A DNA stretch of 64,000 nt from Bryum argenteum (GCA_037043015.1 CM073323.1:10351758-10415757), one strand, 5' to 3'; counted from the first letter of the stretch, positions 21,496 through 31,879 are shown. A program made the numbers and translations. Notes: a model not told the origin generated them from the letters alone.

Positions 21496-21887
21496 CAACA
21501 CTTGAAGCTTGGTGGTCTTTGTAAAGAAATTTTTTGTCTTCTTTTTGGCCCATGCTATTATATATTTGATGCCTCTTCACTGACTAAACTTAGTTTCTAA
21601 AAAAATTACTTTTTCAAAAGTTTAGTAGTACTTTTAGTGTCAATTACATTCTAAAATATAGGATCATCGGGAATATGGTCGATTGGACCTTTAGGGTTTA
21701 ACTTACTCGATTGAAAGTATTCATAAAGACAAGTTGGACTCTATTTTTATTTTTTATGTGAGCTGTGCATGGTACAAGGGTAGATAGTGTTGTTTTTGGA
21801 GTACGTGATGCAGTATCACCTATTTTTAATCTCCACCTTTATTGTGTTTAGTACCTTTCAATTGCAGAAAACTATGGTTGAAGCATA

Positions 21888-22465
21888 CTGTAGTAGGAAG
21901 GCAGGGTCGGCAAAAAATAATTCGCTAAAAAATTGTTGAAAAAATAAATAAATTATCTAGGTATTTTGTCGGAATCAACAAAAATTAAGGCAACAAAAAG
22001 CCGAAAATAAATGAAAGAATGACAATCAAGACAAAATTTACACTAAAATTAAATTGCCCCCAATTAAGGAGGGTACTATCATACTGTGACTCTGTGAGTG
22101 GGCATGTCAGAAATTTCATATATAAAAAGCTCAATTCCATATATAAAAAGCTCAGTTCCATATATAAAAAGCTCAATTCCATATATAAAAAGCTCAATCA
22201 AATGTCGGAAATCAGGCATGTCAGAAGGATTGAGCTTTATGAATTGCTTAAAGTAATGCATGCACCCCTGACACAACTTTTCTTAAGTGAAATAGCAAGG
22301 AGATTTATTACTATTATCACTTCATGAACATCCGCCGGAAGAAAATAAACAATGGCTTTTAGAAGCCGAATTTCCAAGAATTGTTTTTGAATGTGCCGAC
22401 CCCTATTTTTTGAACTTTAATTAATTATTCGACACAAAAGTGCCGACCCTGCCTTCCTACTACGG
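21888..22465. mobile_element. 578-bp non-autonomous DNA transposon with internal tandem repeat
   Basis: Inverted ends share GTAGTAGGAAGGCAGGGTCG (about 24 bp) at 21890 and, reversed, at 22440-22463. TA dinucleotides flank both sides (21886-21887 and 22466-22467), suggesting a TA target duplication; alternatively the inner CAGGGTCGGC could be a hAT-type end. No coding capacity. The element is absent from the paralogous duplication copy. Confidence 0.75.
22118..22201 (+). repeat. 21-bp tandem repeat, four copies
   Basis: The unit CATATATAAAAAGCTCAATTC repeats four times with a single difference in the second copy. It is inside the element at 21888-22465. It contains TATATAAA, so it would act as repeated TATA-like sequence. 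Confidence 0.92.
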
Positions 22466-22559
22466 TACTAGAGTCATATGCCAGTAAGTCACAAATTCAT
22501 ATGCTCATGCAAGTTTCATGATTGATAATTAGCGACTTTAGTTGATTCTATTGCAAATT

Positions 22560-22920
22560 AGATAGCAAAGATGAAATGAATGGGGCTCTCACGAAAGCGT
22601 GTTTTTGCGGTTTTGCGTATTTAGCTTTTAGGGTTAGACGTTCTCCGCTTCTGACAATCACTTGTTAAAGAGTTCATAGATTGGGTGCGCGTTTCAAGTG
22701 AATATCTTCGTTCCTATCTCTAGCACTTGTAAGTTCTACAATTCAATTCTTGTGCAAGATCATGAGAGTTAAAAAGCTCTAGAGACAACGAGCTTCTAAA
22801 TTCAAAGGTTGTTTGCTTTTGGGGTGGAGTACTAATCAAAACTTTATTGTTATTTCTTTGCAGGTCTTGCTTTAAAATTGAGGAGTCGTTTGCATGAGTG
22901 CTCGGTATACAACCACAACA
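22560..22920 (+). promoter_or_regulatory. Conserved 5' region of SWNPN gene (leader and intron)
   Basis: This stretch is closely matched at 30620-30979: GATGAAATG, TTCTCCG, ATCACTTGTTAAAGAGTTCA, TTCGTTCCTATCTC, GAGTTAAAAAGCTCTAGAGA. It ends with a pyrimidine-rich TTTCTTTGCAG acceptor at about 22861, 60 bp before the start codon, so it probably holds transcription start, leader exon and a 5' UTR intron. Confidence 0.5.
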
Positions 22921-23730
22921 ATGGACCGAAAGTCGAACCTCACAAATCGAAAGAAGAAAGATCCGATGATGTCGAAGAATGTGTCGTGGAACCCGAACTT
23001 GGAGGCCATAAGGTATCTCCCCTCCAAGGGTGTCATCGATACCATGCCCATCTCGATTGGAGCGGCGATTCTTAAGGACGTGGAGAAGTGGAAACGCAAT
23101 CGGTCGCCTCGACCACCACCAAGTAAGTGTAGCCTGCCATCTCCGTCAGATGTTGAACCTCGACTGTAAAGTCATACCCAGACTTGTTTTCCGACTCGTT
23201 TGCCCTTGCACGCAGCAATCAGGCCATCTGGTGCGACTGGAGGCAGCAGCCATGGCAAAGGAAAAGAGGAGGTTGAACAAGTTTGTTTGCCCCGAGAGGT
23301 AGCCACAACTGGATCCAAGAGTGGTAAAAAAGTGGCACCGGTTGGACATGGTCCGTCAGGAGTTAAGGCGGAGCCAGTTCGAGGAACGCCGCTGCAAAGA
23401 GCTACACTGGAGCGACTCATGCCATTGTCACACTCAGATGCAATTAAGGAGCTGGAGCGACTGGGCAGCATTCAATTGCAGCCACCAACAAGTGAGTCAA
23501 GCGTGCCGTCCAGGTCTAGTGCGAGAACTCTCGGTGAACACCTGCAATTGCCCCAAGAAACTGGATCGAGTCGGCCTGTAGCATCTGGAGGTGAGGATGA
23601 TAAGAGGCTGGAGCCAATCGAACCATCTCGCATGCCTGTCTCAGCAACCACAACTGCATCTCGTCCGCCTGTGGCCAGGCAAGCCAAGGATGGTCGAAAC
23701 GTGCGAGTGGTACATATTCATTGGCCGTGA
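22921..23730 (+). CDS. SWNPN-family unknown protein, 238 aa, two exons
   Basis: Exons 22921-23122 and 23216-23730 with a 93-bp GT-AG intron whose removal deletes an in-frame stop. The start at 22921 is chosen because ACAACCACAACAATGG is kept in all three copies, whereas the upstream ATG (22894) is not kept in frame. The protein has a basic N-terminus (DRKSNLTNRKKKD), the block NVSWNPNLEAIRYLP, then VIDTMPISIGAAILKDVEKW and a basic RNRSPRPPP at the exon junction; exon 2 is Ser/Gly-rich with LQRATLERLMPLSHSDAIKE and ELERLGSIQLQ. The short block KxVSWNPNLE also occurs in a KEK-family remnant (28310-28690). No known domain. The N-terminal part is the best conserved between copies, suggesting it carries the function. 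Confidence 0.55.
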
Positions 23731-24301
23731 ATGCAAATATTGAGATTATCCGGGCTCTTGCTACCACTAGTACTAACAACATCCGGTGAAAGCTAGTCAT
23801 AGTGATGTTGACGAGGTTGTCTGGGTGCGAGGATGGTAGAATACTCACAGATGTAGGTGATGGAGGCTAAGACTCTTGGAAGCCTGTAATAGTCTTGCGA
23901 TTGAAATGATTGTAATAGTCTTTTGTTGCATTAGCAGAAAAGACTAAAACCGTTGTAAGATTCTTTATAAAGAATGTACAAATGCAATCATCAGAGAATT
24001 TCTAAAAGAGAAACATGTATAGATACTTACATCCCTTGATTTTGAAGTTTAACAATCTTGCACAAGAATGAAAAACTCAATTTATTTTTTGCACTTTTGA
24101 TATTGTAAATGAGTCTAGATTTGGTTAATATATGGAGATTTTATCAAGAATTGAGAAAAAATACTATATGCATGTAGAATAGTAACATTAAATGTTTCCA
24201 CCTTCAACTTTTCAATTCGACTCGAAGCATATATAGAGCTACTACCGAGAACGAGATGGAGTAGCACTTCGATTTGTGGAGTCCAAACGCATAAAACTGA
24301 A

Positions 24302-24605
24302 CTAGCATTGAAAGAGATGATAGAGCTATTTATGGTGAAAAAATTCAATCACTTAGAAAGGAGGAAGGAAGGGCATGGCAGTGGGTGGAGGAGTCGATGG
24401 AGATGAGGGCACCTAGTTTGCCAGAATTGGGTTTTCCTGAAGAAGAGATTGCTACACAAGGGCATGAAGTAGAACCTAGCTAGCCTTGAAAGAGACAATA
24501 TAGCCACTTATAGTGAAAGGATTCAGTCACTTACACAAAAGGAAGTAAGGGCATGGCTACAGTGCGTGGAGGAGTCAATGGAGATGAGGACAGTCACCTA
24601 GTTTG
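24302..24605 (+). repeat. Tandem duplication of about 125 bp (two diverged copies)
   Basis: Copies at 24302-24420 and 24479-24605 share CTAGCNTTGAAAGAGA, GGCATGGC, GTGGAGGAGTCRATGGAGAT and CACCTAGTTTGCC. No coding assignment. Confidence 0.75.
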
Positions 24606-24689
24606 CCTTCTATTTTTGTTAGAGGCAATGATCCCGTGAGGTATGGAGATGGAGAAGACGCCGAGTAATATTGTAGGGAAGTATTTGGA

Positions 24690-24960
24690 TGCCATTCTAG
24701 GTCGACAACCTACAAAATAATGTGCCCCGAGCTATTGACATGAATCGTAAGGGTGCTTTGGAATACGAGGTGGATAGAATCTTGGATTCACGATTCTTTG
24801 GGTGATGGAGAAAATTACAATACTTAGTTTCGTGGAAAGGATACGAGCCGGATGAAAATACTTGGGAATCTGTTGATAATCTAGAGAATGCTCTTGATGT
24901 TGTCATAGATTTTCACAAGTCTTATCCTCATGCACCACGAGACAAAAAGAACAGGGCAAT
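24690..24960 (+). mobile_element. Ty3/Gypsy chromovirus 3' relic (fossil)
   Basis: The plus strand encodes a recognisable chromodomain (YEVDRILDS, LVSWKGYEPDENTWE, NLENALDV), which in chromoviruses lies at the C-terminus of integrase. Only this 3' end of pol is visible; no LTR or upstream pol could be found next to it. It is a broken, old fragment with at least one break. Confidence 0.8.
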
Positions 24961-25767
24961 GTTACAATAATCCACATGGAGTATGAATGGACCATTCGCC
25001 AGCAATTTGTTAGGTCAATTTTATTAGTATGAGCACTTATGTTGCAATGTAGCATAGTTATTAAAAAGCGACAATGGGAAACTTCAATAGAAATAAAGAT
25101 TGTGGATTTCAAAGTAGAAAGTGAGTGACAACCAAACTTCTTATGGCATTTCTAGTTTAGAATCATTAATTCTTCAAAAGTGTAGATTGTGGATGCAAAT
25201 GATGATGATTGAGCTATTGAAATATCAATTGTACAATTTAGAATTTTGATCTTGTATTACATAAATTGGATTAGAGTTTTACATGCTCACGTCGCAGCTA
25301 AGTATAAGATAATAGTGTCTTAGCTCTTAGATACAATCATTTTATTTTTTATAAGAAATACTTTTTCAAACTATTATAAGAAAGAAAAACCTCGAACAAA
25401 AGATTGATCCACCTTTTGTTTTAAGAATAACTAATTGAGTATACTCCAAAATAATGATAACAGTCTGTTTCTTTCTCTTGTGTGCAGTGAGGCCTCGGAA
25501 AGAAGGTTGTAAGCTTTGGATGCATCCATGTACCTTTCTCTCCTTTTTTACAATCGGAAACCACATCATTAGATATAGAAACCACATCACTAAGAAGTCG
25601 GAACCACACCAATAAAAATCAAAACCACATAAATAAAATTTGAAACCACGTCAATAAAAGTCGAAACCACGTCAGTAAAAGTCGAAAACATATTAATAAA
25701 ATTGAATCCACATTAGGACTTGTTGGAATCATAATTTGTGGACCCTTTAAGAATTTGTTTTGAGTTT

Positions 25768-26035
25768 TTAACCCCTAAATTTCCTTGTTGCAAAACGGTA
25801 TAAGTCACAAGATTTGACCTTCCTCTAGATTAAGCTCAAAATATCTCAATCTAAGCATTTTTTAGAGAATTCAACCGTAAGATCTCAAAGTTCACTTGAC
25901 ATTGTTCTCACATACCAAATTTGAACCGTTCACTCTTCCTCATTTGTGAGATTATAATGGTCAAAGTTGGCTGAGATTTTCTCCTGCGGGAACCTCCAAA
26001 ACCCGTTTCGGGTTTTAAGGAAAGTTAGGCGTTAA
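25768..26035. mobile_element. TTAA-flanked MITE (piggyBac-like), copy 1
   Basis: It is bounded by TTAA on both sides and begins CCCCTAAATTTCC, with an end close to the inverse. Its whole sequence is found inverted at 50184-50449, including the inner palindrome AACCCGAAACGGGTTT-like block and CTCACAAATG. TTAA duplication with CCC tips is the hallmark of piggyBac. It is non-coding, 268 bp including both TTAAs. Confidence 0.75.
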
Positions 26036-26039
26036 TCAT

Positions 26040-26190
26040 TCCAGGCACGACTGTAGATGCATGCCCATGTCAATTGAAGCATTGATTGTGATCACTCTGG
26101 AGCAAGTTCTGAAAATTTTGGAGGTGATTCTCAAATATTTTGAGCTCATTCATGTGATACGAGCTTGCCTCTGCCGACTGGAGTGACTCG
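26040..26190 (+). pseudogene. KEK-family C-terminal fragment
   Basis: Encodes CRCMPMSIEALIVITLEQVL, matching the minus-strand fragment at 7140-7260. It starts five bases after the TTAA element, so that insertion may have separated it from its upstream part. No start codon or repeat region remains. Confidence 0.5.
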
Positions 26191-26289
26191 AACATACTCG
26201 TTTGCTAGGAGCCAGAGGTTCTCAGTTTCGTAAAAATCAGTGTACTTACTACAATTAGAATTTTAATTCTCAAGACTAGCAAACCAAGA

Positions 26290-26840
26290 CTTGGCATCCT
26301 TAAGAACAATAATTGTTATTCTTCCATTACAAAGATGGTTCACCTCTTTAGACTAGCTTTCCGTTTAGAGATATCATCAACAACTATTTATGCCTTTACT
26401 GTATCAAGAATTGCCGGTTTTCAAGAAAGGTCGTCTTTACTTGTCTGTAACAAGGTTTCTTGAGTTTTAGACAACACCTGTAATATTACAATGTCGATAT
26501 TTTCGTATATTGTAGTTTGTTGCAAAAAAGCAAACTTTTTATAGTAGTTTGTTGCAAAAAAACAAACTCTTTAATGTAGTTTGTTGCAAAAAGTAAACTT
26601 TTTAAAGATCTCCTTGTTAGTTCAGACTAAAAGTTGTCTCTTGATAAGAGTCACCTGATAAGAGTCACTTGATAATTCATGTGTATATTCTTTATACTTT
26701 GACTTCGTTATTCCAAAACAACAAGAGAGTGTCAATACTGTATAACATAGGCATCAATTCAAGAAGATTTCTGAACTTGAGGGTCGTTTGAGAACTATTT
26801 AAGAAATCATGACCTTTCTAACTTTTACATATTCTTGTAA
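26290..26840. repeat. Segmental duplication block 1, copy B
   Basis: Collinear with 9560-10090. It contains an extra expansion (26511-26606) not seen in copy A. Confidence 0.85.
26511..26606 (+). repeat. Tandem repeat of about 33 bp, three copies
   Basis: Three units of GTAGTTTGTTGCAAAAA followed by CAAACTYTTTAA-like sequence. The paralogous block at about 9820 has only one, so the expansion postdates the duplication. Confidence 0.85.
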
Positions 26841-27379
26841 TTTAAGTAAACACAAACAGATTCTAACTATGTGAATATCAAGCAATCAAGAGCATGGACT
26901 ATACAAGGTAGTAATTATAATGTTAATTCTTTATAAGTAATATACCATTTTTATTTTTGTTTATTCCGTAAGCTTTCCAGTTGTTCTTGTTTTCATTCAA
27001 TATATACAATGTATATGTGTAACCAAATATTATGGCACACTATACATTAATAGTATATGGTCATAATTCATTGTCAACCTGGGCGATAGGTGCCAAGTGC
27101 CACACTTGATATTCAAGCACTAGATGAAAAGCTAGAACTTTTAAAAGCCATAACTTCATCATTCAATCTCAACTTTGATTTTAGCAAAGTTTATTGACGA
27201 GGGTGAATTCCATATAAAGACTAATTTTTGTAATAAAGATTGTGGTATCCAGTCAAGATGGTATGAAATTATGACATGCATTTGTGTTGAGTAACCTAGT
27301 TTTTGTTTTAGGGTGTTGAACAAATACCATAAGCATGACATGATCTAGTCCCAATTTTCCTTCTTTTCACCATTTCTAT

Positions 27380-27754
27380 TTAAATTGAAACACATCGCCG
27401 AAGACGACACTTCAAGGCTTGTAAAGGTAACTTAGTTGTCGACCTCTTCGGAAGCTTAATCGGATGCTCCATGAGGAACGACCTCAAAGCTTCAATCGTT
27501 GGGGTGGACCTACACCCATGGGCCGGAAGGTATTCTAATACAGGGATGGTCACTAAATCCTCAGTCAATGACTCATATGACCTCTCTTGGACCTTCGTGA
27601 GCTCCTCCTCTTTCAAGAACGCCTTGACAGCTCTAAGACCCAAGTTCATTAATTCCTGCTGCGTAGACAACTTCCTTGGGACCTCCTTCAAGACCTTCGG
27701 CTTCAAAGCCTTCTTCGGTGACTTGTCCTTGAAAGTCTCCTGGTTGGACTCCAT
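27380..27754 (-). CDS. KEK-family basic protein, 124 aa
   Basis: Minus-strand frame from ATG at 27754 (MESNQETFKDKSPKKALK). It shares with the gene at 7951: the SPKKK/VLKE basic stretch, LSTQQELMNLGLRAVKAFLK (conserved body), EDLVTIPVLEY and a basic tail. It also has the HGCRSTPTIEALRSFL block found in the fragments at 7140 and 26040. The upstream 140 bp match the upstream region of 7951, with a TATATAAAT on the minus strand at about 27900-27908 as a plausible TATA box. Shorter than the other copy because it lacks the VTQE and extra KEK repeats. Function unknown. Confidence 0.55.
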   Translation of the reverse strand: MESNQETFKDKSPKKALKPKVLKEVPRKLSTQQELMNLGLRAVKAFLKEEELTKVQERSYESLTEDLVTIPVLEYLPAHGCRSTPTIEALRSFLMEHPIKLPKRSTTKLPLQALKCRLRRCVSI

Positions 27755-27899
27755 TGCCACTGTCGATCGTATGCCCGGTCGTAATGTAAGCTACTCAAAG
27801 TATGGAACAAACAAAGCTAAGTCGTTAAAAGCACAAGACTCAGCCAGACACCAACCAAGGATGAGAGGATTCAATTGATTTAAAGAGAGTTTCCTCCCC

Positions 27900-27908
27900 A
27901 TTTATATA
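27900..27908 (-). promoter_or_regulatory. Candidate TATA box of the KEK gene
   Basis: The minus strand reads CTATATAAAT about 145 bp upstream of the start codon at 27754. The intervening leader is conserved with the gene at 7951. Repeated GCCTC/GAGGC words lie upstream (27930-28015), as they do upstream of 7951 (7680-7790). Confidence 0.4.
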
Positions 27909-28309
27909 GCGCTTCTAGTTTTGACTGTCGAGGCGCGCAGTCCACTTGAGGCTTCCTCAACTATCGAGGCTTTTAATGCAAAAAATAAGGCCCAAGGATC
28001 ATATTGAGGCTTGAGGAGCCACCGATTGTATTATGTTTGGATCATGAATATGCATTGTTAGTACTTAGTAGACAATGGAGTAAGTCTTAAAATGAGAAAC
28101 ATGTCAAGATATAATAGCGATTTGGAGTTTGAATAGATATTCTTGTTCATATGTAATCTTTACATTTTCTATTTTAGAATGCATGTCATTAAGATGACAT
28201 GAATCATGAATAGTCTCCATCTTCTTCCATTTTCCTATGTGGGTTCAGTTTCAAGATTAAATAAATAGATATTCTACTGAAAATAAAAGGCATCAAACTC
28301 TTCCACCTG

Positions 28310-28690
28310 TTCTTAGGGACAATGTGTGGCTCACTGTGAGGCACCGGGGAGGGATTTCAAATTCGGTCTCCAAGTTAGGGTTCCACGACACTTGTTTCAA
28401 CTTCTTTGGGACCTTCTTCTTTAGACTAAATTTAACATTTTCAATTGAAGTGAGCATGCCCCCGTAAGTGTCAATGGAATGAAATTCAAATACTCGGATG
28501 GTAGCTAAGTCCTAACTTTAAGACACTAGTTTTAACCCCCTCTCGACCATATTCTTGAATATCCTTTTTAAGACCTTCTCCTTGAATATTTTCTCAAGAA
28601 ACTTCTCCTTGAATATTTTCTCAAGGAACTTCTCCTTGAATATCTTCTTAAGGAACTTGTGCCTGAGCTCCAATGCCATTGCCAACTGTT
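28310..28690 (-). pseudogene. KEK-family remnant, copy B, with SWNPN motif
   Basis: From ATG near 28678 the minus strand reads MALELRHKFLKKIFKEK and three units of KFLEKIFKE (27-bp repeats), then a stop at about 57 codons. Downstream, in a different frame, TSIENVKFSLKKKVPKKLK and KQVSWNPNLE follow, so one or more frameshifts separate body and tail. Paired with the shorter remnant at 10150-10360. Confidence 0.6.
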
Positions 28691-29146
28691 CGTCTCGCCG
28701 AATGATGACTCCACAAGAACAATGCTAGACCTAACATTAGAATCAAAGACCTACCGTAGTACTCACGCTCAAGGACATGCTAGGTATGAATGTCCAAGAA
28801 TGAGATTGAATACAAGCTAATCATAAAAACACCTTAACAATGGTAGAAATAAATCATTAAAACTACACATTGATTCAAATTGTCATAGCTTGAATGATTA
28901 AAGTTGTAACAGAAATGAAGTGTAAGTAACCCAATAGCATGGGGTTAACCTATTTTAATATTAACCCCTAAGGTAAAAATTGTAAAAATGGACATTCCCT
29001 TACTTGAGGCCTAAAAACTCTCAATCTAAGAATTATTTATTGAAGTTTCAAATGTCGATCAACTTCTAGCAATCGACCCTCAACACATCAAAGCATCAAT
29101 TAGATACTTTAGAGTAACTTGTCATATCAGATATTACACACAACCA

Positions 29147-29570
29147 CAATTCCGTTAATTTGGCAATATTCTGGTAAAATGGCACGATTTAAGGTGGAAA
29201 AAATGGAAAAAACAGCACTCGTTTTTGTCATATTTTGACATAATAGAGCAAATTTTTTTGAGCGGCCGCTCAAAACTAAAGATATTTCTGAGCGGCCGTT
29301 GAGAAAAAACTGCCCTTCGACAGAATTTGAAGGTCAAAATTCATCAAATAGTGTGATATTATGGAATTTTTGATGATATTACAGAAATTTGTTGATATAA
29401 TGGAAGATGTGGGTGATATTAAAAAACGTGCCATTTTGCAAGCATAAATCGTTGAGATTTTGAGTTCAAAAATATGCCGGTAAAATGGCACGTTTCAGAA
29501 ATGCGACCAAATTGGCACAACATGGCTTTGGCAGTATGGCACAAGGAATTCTGCCATTTTAACGGAATTG
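29147..29570. mobile_element. 424-bp MITE with CAATTCCGTTAA inverted ends
   Basis: Left end CAATTCCGTTAATTTGGCA and right end the inverse of CAATTCCGTTAAAATGGCA. The interior repeats TAAAATGGCACG and GAGCGGCCG. The copy-A block (21200 region) lacks it, which brackets the insertion. No clear target duplication; superfamily unassigned. Confidence 0.75.
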
Positions 29571-29579
29571 AGGTTACAC

Positions 29580-29855
29580 TAATTTGATTTAGGAGTTTAA
29601 CGATTTTTCTCTAACGTAAGTAAAGTAATGTTTTAGAACTTGCTTCAGCAACATTCTCAAGAAGAAAAAACTAAGGTTAATAAATCACCAAGCAACTTTT
29701 TTATAACATAGTAGATTTGAGGTTGAAAACGTTGCTTATTTTCTTAAAAACGTTGCTTAAGAAGGTTTTAAACGTTGCTAGGTTTTAGCAACATTTCCAC
29801 AAATGCAATGTTTGTGATGTTGCAACCGCCAAACCCCCTCTTTCTAATAGTGATA
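29580..29855. mobile_element. AACGTTGCTC-type MITE, copy 2
   Basis: Contains AAAACGTTGCTTA, AAACGTTGCTAGG and TTAGCAACATTTCC, ending CCCCCTCTTTCTAATAGTG. Orthologous to 21205-21495 within the segmental duplication. Confidence 0.55.
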
Positions 29856-30439
29856 TTTTTTAGTCTTGATGGTCCTTGCTTAAATTAAACTCTTGTAAAT
29901 TAATTCCTAAATATCAAATCACATTGTAGTCACGCGAGGGCTGTATTAAATTTAGATTGCTTAATTTCAAAAAACCATCTCTTTATTTGTTGAAATCTCA
30001 AATTTGAAATAGGTAAAAAATTTCAATGCTCGTTATCTCCATGAAAGGAGCCACCCTGCTACAATTTAAATGTGAAAATCAATAGGATAAGAGAATGTCA
30101 ATTTAAATGCATAATTGTACATTGTCCAAAATATGGGTGCTTAGAATCCAAAAATCTCAAAATAAGAGCACTTGCCAAAATGAGGAAGCAAGAAACTTTT
30201 GGATTGTTTGTTGTAATGCTTTGTAGAAAGATAGAAAGTGGACTAGCGTTTCTTTAACTTCTCTCAAAATATTTGAAAGAACATTCTTAATTCTATCGAC
30301 ATGAGAATATTAGAATCCAATAGAAAAATCAGAAGTGACTCTTGAATCCGTCCCAACTCTACCTAAGTATTAAGGAGTAGAGATTTCTAATGAATCGATT
30401 CTAATTGATTCTAATTTCTCCTTATGAATCGCCCTAGTA

Positions 30440-30640
30440 TATTGCTTGCTCTTTTTAGATTTGAAGCTTTGGGCGTTTAAGGGTTAAAAAGCTCAAACCC
30501 TTAATTGCCCAAGGATAGTTGGCTTTTGGGTTGGAGTACTAATCTAAACTTTAATATTTTTTGTTTGCAGTCTTCAATTGAAATTGATTATTCTTGTACA
30601 TACAACCACAACAATGGTCAAGTATGAAAAATCAAACAAA
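30440..30640 (+). pseudogene. Partial third copy of SWNPN 5' region
   Basis: GTTGGCTTTTGGGTTGGAGTAC, a GTTTGCAG acceptor and ACAACCACAACAATGG match the region around the start of the genes at 22921 and 30980, but the coding match ends after a few codons. It abuts the full 5' region of the next copy, so it is a local tandem partial duplication. Confidence 0.6.
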
Positions 30641-30979
30641 GATGAAATGTATTGGGCTCTCATGAAGGTGTTTTTTTGGGGTTCCGCGTCTATGGCTTTT
30701 AGGGTCAAACGTTCTCCGATTCCGGCAATCACTTGTTAAAGAGTTCATTGATTGGGTGTGGATTTTAAAGGAATTTCTTTGTTCCTATCTCTCGCACTTA
30801 TAGGTTCAACAATTCAATTCTTGTGTAAGATCACGAGAGTTAAAAAGCTCTAGAGACAACGTGCTTCTAATGTAGTTGGCTTTTGGCAGGAGTATTAATA
30901 AAAGCTTTAATGTTATTCATGCAGGTCGTGCATTGAAATTCAGTAGTCATTTGCATGTGCTCGGTACACAACCACAACA

Positions 30980-31809
30980 ATGGACCAAAAGTCGAGCCTC
31001 AGAAATGAAGAGAAGAAGGATTCGATGATGTCGAAGAACATGTTGTGGAACCCGAACTTTGAGGCCATAATGTATCTTCCGTCTAAGGACGTCATCGATA
31101 GCATGCCCATCCCGATTGGAGCTGCGCTTCTTAAAGACGTGGAGGAGTGGAAACGCAATCGATCGCCTCGACCACGACCAAGTAACTGTTGCCTCCTATC
31201 TCCATCATATGTTGAACCCAGTCAAAGTCATTTCCACACTTATTTTCCGACTCGTTTGCCACAATCGGATCCTCGAGTGGTAAAAGAGTCTTACCCACTG
31301 AGCATAGTCGGTTGGGAGCCAAGGTGGGGCCATTAGGAGGAACTCGTAAGCCATAAACTTGTACTAGAAAAGAGGTGGTTTGCAATGTTACCAACGTTGC
31401 TTTTGTGTAAACGTTGCTCAAGTCTAGCAATGTTTTAGAGCTTGCTTGAGCAACGTTCTCCAAGAAAATAAACATTCAACGTTTTCAACCATATCATAAA
31501 TAATGTTTCTTGGTGATCTCTATCACTTTGCTTATTTTCTTGAAAACGTGGCTCATGCAATTTCCAAAACGTTGCTAAACTTGAGCAACATTTGAGAAGA
31601 AAACGTTACAAACCCACTCAAATTGTAGAAGTTAAGGCCGCCGAGAGGAGCTACATTGGAGCGACTCATGCAGATACAACCAAGGAAGTGGAGCGATTAG
31701 GAAGCATTCAATTGAAGCATCCACCAACAAGTCAAGCTTGCCGTCCACCTCTAATGCCAAAACTCCCGGTGAACATCTGCCCGAAGCAACTCGATTTCGT
31801 TTGCTTGTA
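30980..31809 (+). pseudogene. SWNPN-family copy B, interrupted by a MITE
   Basis: Exon 1 (30980-31181) is well kept: MDQKSSLRNEEKKD, NMLWNPNFEAIMYLP, SMPIPIGAALLKDVEEW. The donor at 31182 is GTAACT, but the expected acceptor is gone. Exon 2 similarity resumes (about 31260-31345), is broken by an AACGTTGC-type MITE (31345-31616), and continues as ATLERLM-like and EVERLGSIQLK-encoding sequence to about 31810. The first exon may still be expressed; the full protein is not encoded. Confidence 0.6.
31345..31616. mobile_element. AACGTTGCTC-type MITE, copy 3
   Basis: Left end reads GTACTAGAAAAGAGGTGGTTTGCAA, the inverse of the right-end type GCAAACC...CTAGTAGTG of copy 39385-39540. Internally AACGTTGCTCAAG and CTTGAGCAACGTT occur as inverted words. 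Absent from the gene copy at 22921, so inserted after the duplication. Confidence 0.6.
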
Positions 31810-31879
31810 GCCTTAAAACCTTTGGACTTCTCGTATAATTTCTGATTGTAAAAAACCTCTATACATTGTATTGTGAATC

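Larger units (their letters stand above)
28960..29855. repeat. Segmental duplication block 2, copy B
   Basis: Matches 20840-21490 on either side of an inserted MITE (29147-29570). Confidence 0.8.

Noticed and set aside
30470-30520. Small hairpin TTTAAGGGTTAA...AACCCTTAA considered as a tiny TTAA element
   Set aside because: Part of it (GGTTAAAAAGCTC) is shared with the host 5' region at 22770 and 30840, so it is at best a chance or footprint sequence.
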